Of a stretch of DNA of 64,000 bases, positions 23,737-36,000 are shown piece after piece. Location: NCBI GenBank assembly GCA_006503535.1, contig QYRS01000005.1, positions 1,302,001 through 1,366,000 of the forward strand. Direction: 5' to 3'. This stretch comes from Arthrinium phaeospermum. Lineage: Eukaryota > Ascomycota > Sordariomycetes > Amphisphaeriales > Apiosporaceae. How positions within the stretch are numbered: the first letter of the stretch is position 1; each line of letters begins with the position of its first letter. The position numbers and the translations under genes were made by a program. The notes under the pieces were generated by a model. The model saw nothing but the letters and a program-made list of their open reading frames with translations, was not told where the DNA came from and searched no databases.

Positions 23737-25140
23737 ATGCTCTCACCTCCCGACTCCACCCGCAGCTCGCGGCTCCACGTCGCCGTCATCGGCGGCGGCA
23801 TCACGGGCGTGACGCTCGCGCTGGGCCTGCTGAAGCGCGGCATCGACTTCACCGTCTACGAGCGGGCCAGCGGCATCAAGGAGATCGGCGCCGGCGTCGG
23901 CTTCAGCCCCAACGCCGAGGCGGCGCTCAAGCTGCTGGACCCGCGCGTGCACCAGGCCTACAAGAACGTCGCCACGCCCAACGGCGAGGACTACTTCCAG
24001 TGGATCGACGGCTACGGCAGCGACGAGGTCATCTACAAGCTGCACGTCGGCGAGCAGGGCTTCCAGGGCTGCCGGCGGTCGGCCTTCATCGAGGAGCTGG
24101 CCAAGCTGCTGCCGGCGGAGAACATCAGGTTCAGCAAGGAGATCGACTCCATCGTCGACGACGGGGAAAGCAGGGTCGAGCTGAAGTTCAAAGATGGCAC
24201 TAGCGAGATGACGGATATAGGTGAGTCGACAAGAGAGTTCCAAGTAATGACCACACGATACTGATGCGCGCTAGCCATTGGCTGTGATGGCATCCGATCG
24301 CGCGTTCGGGACATCCTCGTCGGCAAAGAGTACGCGGCCTCGTACACCCAAAAATTCTGCTTCCGGGGCCTGGTGCCCATGGCGAAGGCCCAGGAGAAGA
24401 TCAGCCCGTACCGGGCGTCGACCCGGTTCATGTACAACGGCCCCAACGCGCACTCCATCACCTACCCGGTCGGCGAGTTTCTCAACGTGCTGCTCGTCGT
24501 GTCGGACCCGGACCCCTGGCAGGCCCCCGACGGCAAGCACACGGCCTTCGGGCCCAAGGACGCCGCCGTCCGGGCCTTCGGCGACTGGCAGCCCAGCGCC
24601 CGGGCCATCGTGGACCTGCTGCCCGACGACCTCGACAAATGGGCCGTCTTCGACATGCTGGAGCGCCCGGCGCCCTACTACGCCCGCGGCAGCGTCGCCA
24701 TCGCCGGCGACGCCGCGCACGCGACCGGCCCGCACCTCGGGGCCGGCGCGGGGTTCGGCATGGAGGACGCGCTGGCGCTGGCCGGGCTGCTGGAGGCCGT
24801 GGACCGGCAGCTGTCTCCCACCTTCGCCATCACCGAGGCGGCCTTGTCCAACGGCGGCGGCCGCAAGCCCGCCACCAAGTCGGAGCTCGTGCGCGAGGCC
24901 CTCGCGGCGTACCACGACGTCCGGTACGAGCGCACGCAGTGGCTGATCAAGGCGACGCGTGAGGCCAGCGAGATGTTCCAGTGGCAGTACGAGCCCGTCG
25001 GCAACGACCCGGTCAAGTTTGGCGAGGAGATCACGCGGCGGTTCTACCAGATCTGGAACTACGACGTGCATGGGATGGTGAAGGAGGCGGTAGAGGACTT
25101 CCACGGTCGGGTTGCTTCGTCAAAGCAGGCCAATTCCTGA
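23737..25140 (+). CDS. FAD-dependent monooxygenase, salicylate hydroxylase-like
   Basis: Two exons, 23737-24220 and 24275-25140 (GTGAGT donor, GCTAG acceptor), give 449 aa. The N-terminal dinucleotide fold is HVAVIGGGITGVTLALGLL (GxGxxG at residues 19-24), with the acidic end of strand 2 in VYERA. The splice junction restores the DG motif AIGCDGIRSRV near residue 166. The second FAD motif, VAIAGDAAHATGPHLGAGAG, has its Asp near residue 307. This is the group-A flavoprotein aromatic hydroxylase family (salicylate 1-monooxygenase-like), which hydroxylates aromatic or polyketide substrates with NAD(P)H and O2. The in-frame ATG 29 codons upstream was rejected because it adds a non-family N-terminus. 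High GC and divergence from a reductase suggest a small catabolic or secondary-metabolism unit. Confidence 0.92.
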
Positions 25141-25372
25141 GAAATGGGGTGTCCGCCTTTAGGTGTCGTTGAAAGTTGGTAGGAAGTGAAGTTGCAAGGG
25201 GTGGTCTTGTTTGATAGCATTTCTAGGTACATACCCTGCAAACAGGTGGATCTATCCCGTTACTTTCAACTTGGTACCCCGAGAGAAAATGTCATCACAT
25301 TCAGGGCCTCAAATACAAGCAAGAAGCAAGAGTCTTGAAGAAATTAGGCAAAAAGAAGGATTCCAATTCTCC

Positions 25373-25378
25373 AAAAAA
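25373..25378 (-). terminator. RNA polymerase III T-run terminator of tRNA-Ser
   Basis: Six consecutive T residues on the minus strand begin immediately after the tRNA discriminator base, the expected position and sequence for Pol III termination. Confidence 0.8.
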
Positions 25379-25477
25379 CGACGCCTGCAGGATTCGAACC
25401 TGCGCTCCCGAGGGAAATGCCTAGACTAGTATTGGATACATAGCAGGGCATCGCGTTAACCACTCCGCCAAAGCGCC
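25379..25477 (-). tRNA. tRNA-Ser(GCU) with an 18-nt anticodon-loop intron
   Basis: On the minus strand a full class-II tRNA can be folded. It has acceptor GGCGCTT with AGGCGTC (two G-U pairs), a D-arm GCG/CGC around GAGTGGTTAA, and anticodon stem ATGCC/GGCAT. The long variable arm TCCC/GGGA is typical of Ser or Leu, and the T-arm is GCAGG/CCTGC with loop TTCGAAT. The anticodon loop is interrupted by 18 nt (25423-25440) at the canonical site after position 37. Removing it gives loop CTGCTAA, anticodon GCU (Ser, AGC/AGU codons), discriminator G. A-box and B-box sequences are intact. Confidence 0.93.
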
Positions 25478-25912
25478 CGTAGATCAATTTATTGATTGAA
25501 TGACTAATCAATTGATACTGATTTTCCCCTTTTTCTACCACTATATCGTGTTTGCTGGGAACGAAACCACAATGGCCGTACAAATTACAACAATAACGTC
25601 TGTATTCATTCTTCTCATCGTACTGGGCCCTCTGGTAGTGATCACCGCATGGCCGGAGAGCCATAATCCATTAGTTGCCGGCTAAGAGGACAAGTCGTGC
25701 ATTGGAAACTTGACGGATTTGCAGATATCAAAAAAGAATAGGCGTGCCAATATATCCACATTATACTATTGCATCTAAAGGTATAAACTGACTACAACAG
25801 TGGGATAATAGCTCGATTAACACATAGAAACTAACAATTAGGGGTCGAGACAAGAAGCGAACAAATCATCCCCTTCCAATCCCAAGAGGCATCAGAGCAT
25901 GTATGCGGGCGC
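25478..25912. other. Short spacer between the tRNA and GH16 gene
   Basis: Nothing coding is supported. A 61-codon frame at 25500-25685 is hydrophobic but has no splice signals or family match. The part near 25740-25910 is probably the GH16 3' untranslated region. Confidence 0.45.
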
Positions 25913-28848
25913 TCAGAGAAGAGCAACGAGCGCGCCAATGAAGATGAGGGCGGCGCTGGTAGCACCGCTGCGGACACCACCGCTGGTAGTGACCTTGCAA
26001 CCGCTTCCTGTGCAGCCGGCACCGACGTTGCCGTTGGCCGTGCCGTTGTTCTTGACGGCCGCGTTCGTGCCAGGGACGGCGGCCGCGCTGGGGCTGACGG
26101 GGACGACGGTGGCGGTGACGTAGACGGCCGTCTCGACGTTGGAGGCCGACTTGGAAGCGGCGGCCGAGGGCGAGGCGAGCGACAGGTACATGGTGTTGGT
26201 CACCGTGTTCCTCGCGGTCGAGAGGATGGTGGTCGTCTTGGCGCTGTCGGAGCCGCCGTTTCCGCTGGGGCTGGGGCCGGCGACGGGGTAGACGTCGGTC
26301 TTGGTGTTGGAGCCTGCGTTGCCGCTGGGCTGGACGACGGCGTAGACGTTGGTCTTGGTGCGGACCTCGGTGGTGACCGAACCAATTCTTGCGGGGCAAT
26401 CGGTGACGGTAGGAGCGCACGAGGTGATGGTGTACACGTTTGTCACCTTTTGGGTGACAGTAGTCGACGCGGGCGTGTCGGCCTTGCCGCTGGGGCCGAC
26501 AACGGAGTAAGCCTCGGTCTTGGTGTTACCTCCCTTGTCGTTGGGGGCGACACTGGGGCCGACGACGGGGTAGGCGTTGGTCGGGGTGACAACAGGGATG
26601 AGCTTGGTGGTGGTGCCGACCTCAGTCGTGACCTTGCCGATTCTGGCGGGGCAGTCTGTGACGGTAGGAGCGCACGAGGTGATGGTGTAAACCCTATCAA
26701 CCAGCATTAGTATTGTTGGGAGAAACGCACAGCTGCACTAAGCTTTCTAGAAACACGGATTAAATAATTAATCACTTACTTGGTGACGTATTGAGTCTGG
26801 GTCAAGAATGCCGGTGCCGAAGTCGTCGGCTTAGGAAGGCTGGTCGCACCAGAGACGGGGCAAACAGTAGTGTAGAGGGCAATCTGTATATCAACAAATC
26901 AGTATGGCTGGGATCCCGTCACACGGCGCTCGAGAGCGTATGGGAATGTAATAAGGGGCACTTACAGTCTCAGTAGTCACTCTGGCTGGGCAATTGGTGA
27001 CGCTAGGGGCACAAGAGGTGATGGTCGAGATTTTGGTAGTGAAGACTGTGCTCGTGGTCATGGCTTTAGGTAACACCTAGCGTTAGCATTGCTCATTAGG
27101 AAGATAGGTCAGGAGGAAAAAGATAGTCTTACCTTGTGTGGACTGGTTAGATCCAGCTCCCGAAGAACCAGCGCCCGACGAACCAGAGCCCGACGAACCA
27201 GAGCCTGACGAACCGGATCCTGAGGAAGCAGATCCGGACGAGGCAGCGCCGGAAGACGGGTCTCCCGATGCGGTAGGCCCCGACGTGGGTACAACGGTGG
27301 GAGTGAGACTCAGCTGAGAAGTGCTGATGGTGCCGTTCTTGTAGGGGTTGTAGGGGTAGGGAGCACTAGCAGTGGTGAGCGAGTGTGTGGTGACTGCCGA
27401 TGTGGACTGCTGATCGTTGCCAGCGGGAGTGACACTAGCCGTGGACACCGCGGCCGATGATTCGCTCGCAGTGACGGCAGAGACCGAGGTAGAAGCAGAG
27501 ACAGCGACTGAAGAAGAGGTGGAGGCCAGATCGGAGGTAGTTCCAGTAGCAGAGGATACGGCGCTGGTGACAGGGCTGGTGCTGGGGCTGGCGGTAGTGG
27601 TCTGGACGACGTCCTCGGCCAACTGGTACACCGAAATACCCTTAACCTTGAAGAAGGAGTCCTTGAAGTCGCCACCGTTCGCGGCGACGTGCTCCATGCA
27701 GGTAGCATGTTGGGTGCTAGCTTGGCAGGTAGAGTTCCATTTGTCCTATAATTTGTATGTCAGCATGCATACTTTGTGGCGGGATGTGATCCTCGTGAGA
27801 AGGAAGGGCTAATCTCGGGCTCTACGAGATGGGCGGGTCGACTTACCTCCTGGGCGGCAACAGAGCAGAAGTTGATGTTCAAGACAAACTTCAGATCCGC
27901 GAAGGCCCTGTCAATGTTGCAATCGCTGACTTGGAACATGGGCTTTCCCCACTTGGAAGGGTCCGGCTTGCCGGCGAGCACGTCGGCAGGAGCAGTCTTC
28001 CAGGACCATTGTCTGATGTACTCCGAAGTCCACTCGGTTGCGTCTTCATCAAAAGTTAGCGCTGACTTGTTGGTGTCAGACCCGGATCACTTACAGAGAC
28101 CGCCCGTAGCAGAGCCAAAGACGCCATCCTCCGAGTTGGCCGAGCAAGCTTGATAGTCATACTGGCCAGGGGCTTTGTCGGCACAGTTGGTGGTCACTAT
28201 CTGAGCGGACATGTCGCTTTGCTTGATGGTGCAAACACCAACGTCCTTGGGGTCGCCGGTGTGAGCTGTGATGCGGTTGAAGGTCAAGTCGTTCCAGTTC
28301 TCGAGGAAGTCGAATTCACCCCTGGATCCGAACATCCCTATTTGCCCATTAGCATACGAAGACCATTCTTGAAACCCCAATCATAACTTACAGAAGGCAG
28401 GCCATGTTCCGCAAGTGGGCTTAGGGAGGTGGGAGAAATCGCCGATGAAAAGACCATGGTTGTAGGATTCACGACTCTCCACTCGTACACTCTTGCGTCC
28501 ACGGTAGTTGTGCCAATCCCCAGGCATGGATGTCTTGTAGTCAGCACCGAGATAGAAGTCATCCTTGTTGATTTGGACAAGGTTGGCGTCCTGGGCCCCT
28601 TGTTGGGTCTGGTACACGCTATATCCATTGTTGGGATCGGTCTGTTCCAGATGGAGATATGAGCTTTGGTCCACACGTAAAAGACGTATTTGCAAAACAC
28701 TTTAATAAACTCTTACCGTGACGAAATCCCACTTGTTGTAGAAGTTGCTCGAGTTGTACTTGTCAGCGATCTGGTACGACTTGGTCGCGGACGCGCCGGC
28801 CGCGAAAGCAGCGGCCACGGCCACGGTATTAATGAGGGAGGGAGCCAT
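25913..28848 (-). CDS. GPI-anchored GH16 beta-glucanase with Ser/Thr-rich, Cys-module tail
   Basis: Eight exons give 761 aa: 28717-28848, 28392-28641, 28095-28337, 27847-28043, 27133-27745, 26966-27063, 26780-26883 and 25913-26693. Residues 1-21 form a signal peptide. The catalytic domain (about 25-300) shows TCGTWPAF followed, across a splice, by WMFGSRGEFDFLENWND. The ExDxxE signature of GH16 is Glu135-Phe-Asp-Phe-Leu-Glu140. This fits the fungal endo-1,3(4)-beta-glucanase branch. A Ser/Thr-rich linker with Gly-Ser repeats follows. Then come modules of the form TITSCAP-x-V-T-(D/N)-CPAR (exon 6 and twice in exon 8) and a hydrophobic C-terminus, ATSAALIFIGALVALL, preceded by small residues, typical of a GPI signal. 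The protein should sit at the cell surface or wall and trim glucans. The tail module also occurs in the chitinase gene 4 kb upstream of it. Confidence 0.88.
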
Positions 28849-31007
28849 AGCTATGGCTATTGGATTATATTATATAGTGAAGGGCTCTGGTTTAACGAAA
28901 GGATGACGTGAGATACGTCGTGTGCCGCGAAGGTGCTCGGGCTTGCTTGTTGACGAACGGAGTGGCCAGAGAGAAAATCCTCGAGCCAGATCCGGGGCGG
29001 CTAAGGGGTCTTATTCGAACCGACACGCACCAGCTCATACCCTCGACTTGCCTCTCGCCCCTTTGGCTTCCTGATCTAGGCGGCGGGCCAATTTCACTAC
29101 ACAGCCCTCAGCCGAACAAGGAAAACAAGCCATATTGCTCCGGCAGAGAGGCCAGACCTGCTCCAGAGAGGGGTCGCTAGGCGCCAAGCGTGCCATGACT
29201 GGCCGGGGGAGATAAGTCATACTGCTGGCGGGCGAAATGATTGCCTACGAGAGGGTGGCTAGCGTGCAGGTATCGCCAGATTTGGCCGTCACGCCGGCTC
29301 CGACTATGGGGAGGTCTTGATAGGAACCGAACTAGCGGCTGGATATGGACTAGGGTTTTGTCAGAAACACCCGCGGCCTCTTGCAGAACTGCGAGACTAC
29401 AGGGATGGGGCCAATTAGGCAGCGGTACCTGCATCAGTCAGTTAGCCAGTCCAGAGCTGTCAGAATGTGATGGAGTTGAAGCCAGGTATTTGGCGCGCCA
29501 TTGCGGTTGAAAATGCACCGCAACTGGCTGGCCCTCCTTATACGACGTGAGCTGGCCATGTTCTCATAGCTATTAATCAGTCCTGGTCATACCAACGATT
29601 ACCTGACTCTCTCTCCGTCCATAGCAGTGTTCGAACAGTATTACATGTTCAACACCACCGCCGTAAAGAGCAGAGGCTGGCAATGTCAAGGCCGGTCGCT
29701 GCCGCCTAGACTGTGGGTTTAGGCACGGAAGAGGGTCGAAAGATCAGTAGCGAGGATGGGGCTACAGCACCAACAAAGCTGTGCCGCAAAAGCAGGCCAC
29801 CTCCTGCCCATTGCCCCTTTTCAATAGCACTACGGGCGGTTCGGATTAGCGAGTCTGTTTTTGGGGAGCTGAAAAAAAAGAAGGACGATAGTCAGCTTCA
29901 GCTCTTAGCAAGCGACGGCTTTTTTTTGACGGACTTACCTAACCAAACTAAGTAGACTGGTTCTAGGCGATGAGACTAACGATAAGCTTCCCGACAATAG
30001 CGACAGTTACTTTTTGTCCGACGATGTGATCCAAGCTTTCCATGTGTCGGGCCCATGTTGAGTCCAACGGTGATTTCTATTTGTAATATTGTCCGAAAGA
30101 AGGGTGGACGCGGCATGGTCTGTTCAGCATGGGGATGCAAGGATTAATGGATCGATACAGTCCATTGGAACTGATGGATATGATGGATATGATGCAGGTG
30201 CTTCCGGATCTGTGGCCCGGATCACCCCTCCCAATCGGGTCTAGGCCCAGGTGGGAAATTACCTGGATTATCTTTGACAGGGGTCTTACAGCAGCAGTAC
30301 TTACATACTACAAGTCATTTGGTCGTGCGTCTGTTAGTAGGTCGGATTTGCTGTGCTACATACTACTACGCGCGCCACTTACAACATAGCGAAAGACAAC
30401 GTACAAAGAAAAAGTTCTAGATGCTGGGGCGTTTTAAAATTGCCATGTGCAAGGATGCATGTCATAAGTCGCGATGGCGTTGTGGTGACGCCTCCCGTCT
30501 TGACATGTTGACGTCTTATCTGGGGAGTCAACAACATTCACCACAACCAGTCAGTCAGTGTCACTCGGGACGACCAGGTCTTACCAGCATTGGTGAGAAA
30601 ACGGCACCCGTAATACTACGTCTTGCTCAATAGAGCAAAGATAACATGAGCATAACTCAGCGTCTTGTTCCTGCGCGTCCTATCATACCCTAGAGTGAGG
30701 CATATCAAATAGTCTGTAGTGGTTTTTGACGCAAGAACAGACAGTCTTCAGAGCGGGATCGTTGTGATACCACATCCGCGAAGGCCTTATGTTTTGCTCT
30801 TGTCGACTCAGGGACGAGTCTCGTATACTATTATGCGTGTCATTAGGTGTGTTTATTTGATAGATGCAGTCAAGTAGTCTGCCAAATGCTTTTATGCGTA
30901 CTGGGCGACGTATATGAGGTCGACAAAGTGATGTCTGTAAAATTCAATCGTCAAACACGACGACCAGAGGCCGAAATCACAAGTATACCCAGCTAAAGAA
31001 TATCACC
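28849..31007. other. Spacer between the GH16 gene and the MFS gene
   Basis: About 2.2 kb with no supported gene. It holds the GH16 promoter and leader at the left and the MFS promoter at the right. A short ATGGAT-type microsatellite lies near 30160-30200. No element ends or transposase motifs are seen. Confidence 0.5.
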
Positions 31008-32716
31008 ATGGCAAGCTTTGAAAGCCTACGTTGGAAGCCGGCATTCGTTGTAGGCCTGCTTTCCGTCATCGTCTTCCTTGTCCAGATGGCTTTGACCCTT
31101 ACCGATATCTCGTCCATATCCCTCGTCCAGAAGTTCACCTGCATTCGGCGGAATCCAGGAGTCGACCCGGACACCCTCACCCCCGAGCAATGCCAAACCA
31201 TTTCGGTGAATCGCGAGGTCAACTTAATCCAGTTGCTGTTTACTGTGACCGCTTCGGCTCCAGGTATGCGCTCTAGTGAGGAAAGATGTAGCTTTCGAAA
31301 CTGATAGACCTCCCTTCTCTTCCAGCAATCCTTACGGCGCTGATGTATGGCGCCATGGCTGATAAGGTTGGTCGTGTATGGGTATTTAGTTGCAGTCTGA
31401 TAGGTATCCTGCTCTTCCAGTCATTGTCAATAGTATTGGCATGGGGAGTGCGGTCCATCTCGGTGGAAACATTGTCTGTTGCCGGGCTTGCCCTGTTCAT
31501 CGGGGGTGGAATCGGGGTCGCAGAGGCTATGGTGTTCACCATCATATCCGATGTGACCTTTGACCGCTGGAGGTAAGTAAACCACGAACCCCTATCTTAC
31601 CCTTGCGGAAACATGGAGTCCAGCCTGACGCATCCCCCGACTTGCAGGACTATGTCGTTCCAGATCGCAATTTGCAGCGTACTCCTCGCCGAGGTCATAG
31701 CCGCCGTCAGCACCCCGTCTCTGATGTCGTCCTCGGCTTGGGCTCCCCGGGGACTCGGAGTATTCCTCACCATCGCGGGATACGTGCTCCACAGCGCGCT
31801 CCCGGAAACGCTGGAGCTCCTCCTTACCTCCCAGTCCCAAGACCGGCGACAAAATACAATCCCCACCCTCGCGGAGCTCCGAGAATTCCTGGCCCATCTC
31901 CGCCGCAACGGCACCCCCATCTGCCTACTGACCCCGGCAGCCGCCCTCACCCTGCCCGTCGCCGCCACCACCGCCTCCATCCTGTCGCACACCGCGCCCT
32001 TCCGCTACTCGCTCAGCTTCGCCGCCTCCCCGACCCTCTTCGCCGTGGGCGCCGGCACCGCCATCTTCACCCTGCTGGTCCTGCTGCCGCCCCTGCTGAT
32101 CTTCTACGACCGCCGGCACCTCCCCCGTCTCCGTCTCCGAAACCGCAGTGGGACTGGTCCTACTACCACGTCCCCATCCCCATCCCCACCCCGCGACCTC
32201 GACCTCGCCCGCGCCTTCGCCCTCTTCCCCATCATCGGAACCCTAGTCCTAGCCGCCGCCCCGACCGCGCGCGGCGCCATCGCGGGCGTCGTCATCCTCG
32301 CGCTGGGCGCACCGGTGCCGGGCCTCGCGCGGGCGGAGCTGTCGCGCCTGGTCGACCCGGCATACCGGGGGTGGTTCTTCGGGCTGCTGGCCGTGGTGGA
32401 GCAGGCGGGGTTTCTGATCGTCCGGTTGATCCTGTCGGGCTTCCTGGACACGGGCTTGCGCATCAGCGCGGGGCGGGGCGGGAAGAAGCAGTGGCTAGGC
32501 ATGCCGCTGTATATCGCGGCTCTCCTCTTCGCGCTTCTGGCGCTGGGGCTCTGGTTTGCCCACCCGAAAGAGCAGCAGCAGCCGCCGCCGTCGTTACAGC
32601 GTGAAAGGGGGGAGGGGGAGCCGGAGCCGGAGCATGTGGAGTTGGGTACCTTACAAGAGCGGCAAGCAGAAGGAAGCGGTCAGCCAGAGAATCTCACCGG
32701 TGGCCGAACAAAATGA
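31008..32716 (+). CDS. Major facilitator superfamily transporter, substrate unknown
   Basis: Three exons, 31008-31263, 31326-31572 and 31648-32716, give 523 aa. The protein has about 11-12 hydrophobic segments. The first is VVGLLSVIVFLVQMALTLTD, and a motif-A-like loop, MADKVGRVWVF, lies between TM2 and TM3 as in MFS carriers. A Pro/Ser/Thr-rich cytoplasmic loop follows TM6, and a charged hydrophilic tail (QQQQPPPSLQRERGEGE) ends the protein. It resembles fungal MFS proteins of the general drug/solute group. I cannot assign a substrate. It lies between two wall-degrading enzymes, so uptake of released sugars is conceivable, but the sequence does not show sugar-porter signatures. Confidence 0.82.
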
Positions 32717-33066
32717 TGCCAATGGACTGTATAAGAGCGGTTGGGACAGTGTACCTTGCCTGTACCAAGATATACTTTGGGACAAAGAAGCATCATGGCC
32801 CCAAGGTCTAATTCACTTACATATCGTACACCAACATTCCACCCGCAATTACAATCCATGAAAGCTTGGTAGAACAAGTAGAATTTTGTAAAGACTCAAT
32901 GTATATTATATTGGATTAATATGAGCTTCATTGCATGCTAAAATATTTACATGAAATTGATCTCGCTACACCTACAAATCAAATGTCTAATGGAAATAGT
33001 TCAGTCTTCTCAATGAAGTTCTAACCTGGTGTTCTCCTCGCCTTCTACCCAACAAGTAAGACATGT
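32717..33066. other. Convergent 3' regions of the MFS and chitinase genes
   Basis: Short AT-rich spacer between two convergent genes. It should hold both 3' untranslated regions and polyadenylation signals; nothing else is visible. Confidence 0.5.
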
Positions 33067-36000
33067 TTAAAACAGAAGAGCGAAAGCAGCGACGAAGCTG
33101 CCGACAAGGGAGATGGCGACCTTGGCAGAGCCAGCAGTCGCGGGGGTAGGGGCCTTGGGAGCAGCACCGGTGGGCTTAGCAGCAACGGAGTACATGCCAG
33201 TGCCAACGGGGGTGGTGGCGGCGGTGCCGTTGTTCTTGGCCGTGGGGTAAACGGCAACCACAGTTGTCGCGGGAACAGCCGGCTTGGACGAGGGGGTCTC
33301 CACAGCGTAGCCGGCAGCGTTGCCTCCGGTTGATCCGTTGGCGCCCTTGTTACCGCCGTTGTTGCTTCCGTTGGAGCCGTTGCTTCCGTTGGAACCGTTG
33401 GCGCCGGTGTTGTAGACAGTGTTGGAGCCGGTGTTGGTGTTGCTTCCGTTGGAGCCGTTGCTGCCGTTGGAACCGTTGGAACCGTTGGAACCGTTGGAAC
33501 CGTTGGAACCGTTGGAACCGTTGGAACCGTTGGAACCGTTGGAACCGTTGGAACCGTTGGAACCGTTGGAACCGTTGGAGCCGTTGGAGCCGGTGTTACC
33601 GTTGGAGCCGGTGTTGTAGACAGTGTTGGAGCCGGTGTTGGTGTTGCTTCCGTTGGAGCCGTTGGAGCCGTTGGAGCCGTTGGAGCCGTTGGAGCCGTTG
33701 CTTCCGTTGGAGCCGTTGCTTCCGTTGGATCCGTTGGAGCCGTTGCTTCCGTTGGAGCCGGTGTTACCGTTGGAGCCAGTGTTTCCAGCGGAGCCGGTAG
33801 GAGCCGGGGCGCCGTTGCCACCAGTGACCTGAGTGGGCAGCTGTTGACCGGAAACGGGACAGACGGTAGTGTAGAGGGCGATAGTCTCGGTGGTGACCGA
33901 ACCCAGTCTTGCGGGGCAGTCCGTGACCGTAGCGGCGCAAGAGGTGATGGTGTAGACCTTGGTGGTAGAGACGGTCGAAGTAGTCATGGACACGGGGACG
34001 ACAGTGGAAGTGACGCTTCCGTAAGGGCAGTTGACGACAGTAGGGGCGCACGAGCTGATCGTGTATGTCATCGTGGTGAGAACAGTGGAAGGTCCAGTAG
34101 GCGTAGCGGTGACACCTCCCGAGCCAGGGGCGGAGGTGGTGGCAGCTCCCGAGCCAGTGCCGGTGGTGCTTCCGTTGGAGCCGGTGGCGCCAGTCTGAGT
34201 GGCAGTGGCAGTGGCCGAGCCGGTTCCAGTGGCGCCGGTGTTGGAGCCGCTGGAGGAAGCGGAGGCGACGCCAGTGGCAGAGGCCGAGTTGGAAGGAGTA
34301 GGATCGGTAGCAGTCTCGGTGCCGACAGGGGTGGGGAGGATGGTATCAGTGTCAACGGCGGATCCGGAAGCGGTAGCGCTGGCACTGCTGGCAGAACCAG
34401 AGGCGGGGCCAGTGGCGGAGGCAGACACGGGGCCAGTGGTAGAGGCAGATGCGGGGCCAGTGGTAGAAGCGGAGCCAGATGCCGAGTTAGACTCGGTAAC
34501 AGTCTCGGTCTCGACAGGGGTAGGAAGGGGCACAAAGTCAGATTCTGACGCAGATGCCGAGGCAGTCACAGAAGCGGAGCCAGACGCAGTGGCGCTGTAA
34601 GAGCCAGTAGCGGATACGGTAGCAGGCTCAGTGGCAGAGGCAGAGTAAGAGCCGGTGGCAGACTCGGTGGCGGGCTCGGTGGCAGAGACAGAGTAAGAGC
34701 CGGTGGCAGACTCAGTGGCGGAAGCCGAGAAGTCGGTGGCGGAGGCAGAGAAAGACTCAGTGGCAGACTCAGTGGCCGGCTCGGTGGCAGAAGCAGAGAA
34801 AGACTCGGTGGCAGACTCCGTGACAGAGGCCGAAACGGAAGCGGTAGCGCTGTAGCTAGCAGTGGCGGACTCGGTAGCAGACTCAGTGGCAGGCTCGGTG
34901 GCGGATGCGGAGAAAGACTCGGTGGCACTGGCAGTCTGGCTGGCGGACTCAGTTGCGGAGGCAACGGACTCGGTGGCGGACTCAGTGGCGGCTTCAGTAG
35001 CAGACTCAGTGGCAGACTCGGTAGCAGACTCGGTAGCAGAAGCGGAGACAGACGCGGTGATGGAAACGGAACCGCTGTTAGTCTGCGAGGCGCTGGCAGT
35101 GGCGGACTGGCTGAAATCGGGCTCGTCGGTGCAATCCTCGTCCTCAATGTCAGACGTGGAGGCACTGGCACTGGCAGTGGCGCTGGCAGAGACGGTGGGG
35201 ACACTGGCGGTCATGGACGTGATGGTAGCCGAGGCGCTGACAGTCGCGGACTGGCTGAAGTCAGGCTCGTCGGTGCAGTCCTCCTCCTCGTCGTCAGACG
35301 CGGTGGCGCTGGCAGACTGGGTGGCGGAGGCCGCGTCAGTAACCGAGGCGGAAGCAGTGATGGTCGCGGGTCCGTCAGTAGCGGCGGACTCAGTGGCAGA
35401 AGACGAGGCGGTGACGGCATCCGAGGCGGAGGTGGCGGAGGTAACAGCAGCAGACGAGGACGTAGAAGTAGGGCTAGTCACAGCAGCCGAGGACGTAGAA
35501 GTGGTCTTGGGCTTGGGAGGGCAGACATCGTTCTTGCAGCCACCACACTTAAGAGCCTTCTTGACGACATCGTAGTAGGTCTCCTTCTCGCAATCCTCGT
35601 TCTTGCGGGCAAAGTAGGCATCCCAGATGGAAACACCACCACTAAAGATTTTACGTTAGGCTGGACGGATTGGAGGCATAGGGGGTGGTCCACTTACAAG
35701 TTCTTGCCGTACTTGTGCTTGCAAATCAGCTCCGTGACCTTGTCGGGGCTGATGTAACCAGACTGGGCAGCCTTGCTGCTTCCAGGAAGACCAATGTACA
35801 GCTCGGCGTCCTTGCTGGGCTTGTCCTTGATGTAGTCGACCCACTTGTCGAGGTTGAAGCCGGTCTTGCTCGTGGCAGCACAGCTAGGGTTGTTGTAGAA
35901 CTGGATGAAGATCTTGTCGAACTGAGCCTTGGCCATGATGGAGTCCATCTGGAAGTTCTGGGCGTCCAGGGGGCACTGAGGAGACGCCGTGAGGGTCATG

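Noticed and set aside
25500..25685. Hydrophobic 61-codon frame beside the tRNA
   Set aside because: Too short and isolated, with no family resemblance; likely chance.
31603..32604. 333-codon plus-strand frame inside the MFS gene
   Set aside because: Proline/arginine-rich shadow of the GC-rich third MFS exon in another frame.
33264..34548. Long plus-strand open frames opposite the chitinase tail (Glu-Pro-Leu, Arg-Trp and Gly/Ser-rich repeats)
   Set aside because: They are antisense mirrors of the Asn-Gly-Ser and Ser-Ala-Thr repeats of the chitinase exon; short-period repeats keep all frames open.
34862..35575. 237-codon plus-strand frame
   Set aside because: Antisense to the Ser/Ala/Thr repeats of the chitinase; composition follows from that repeat.
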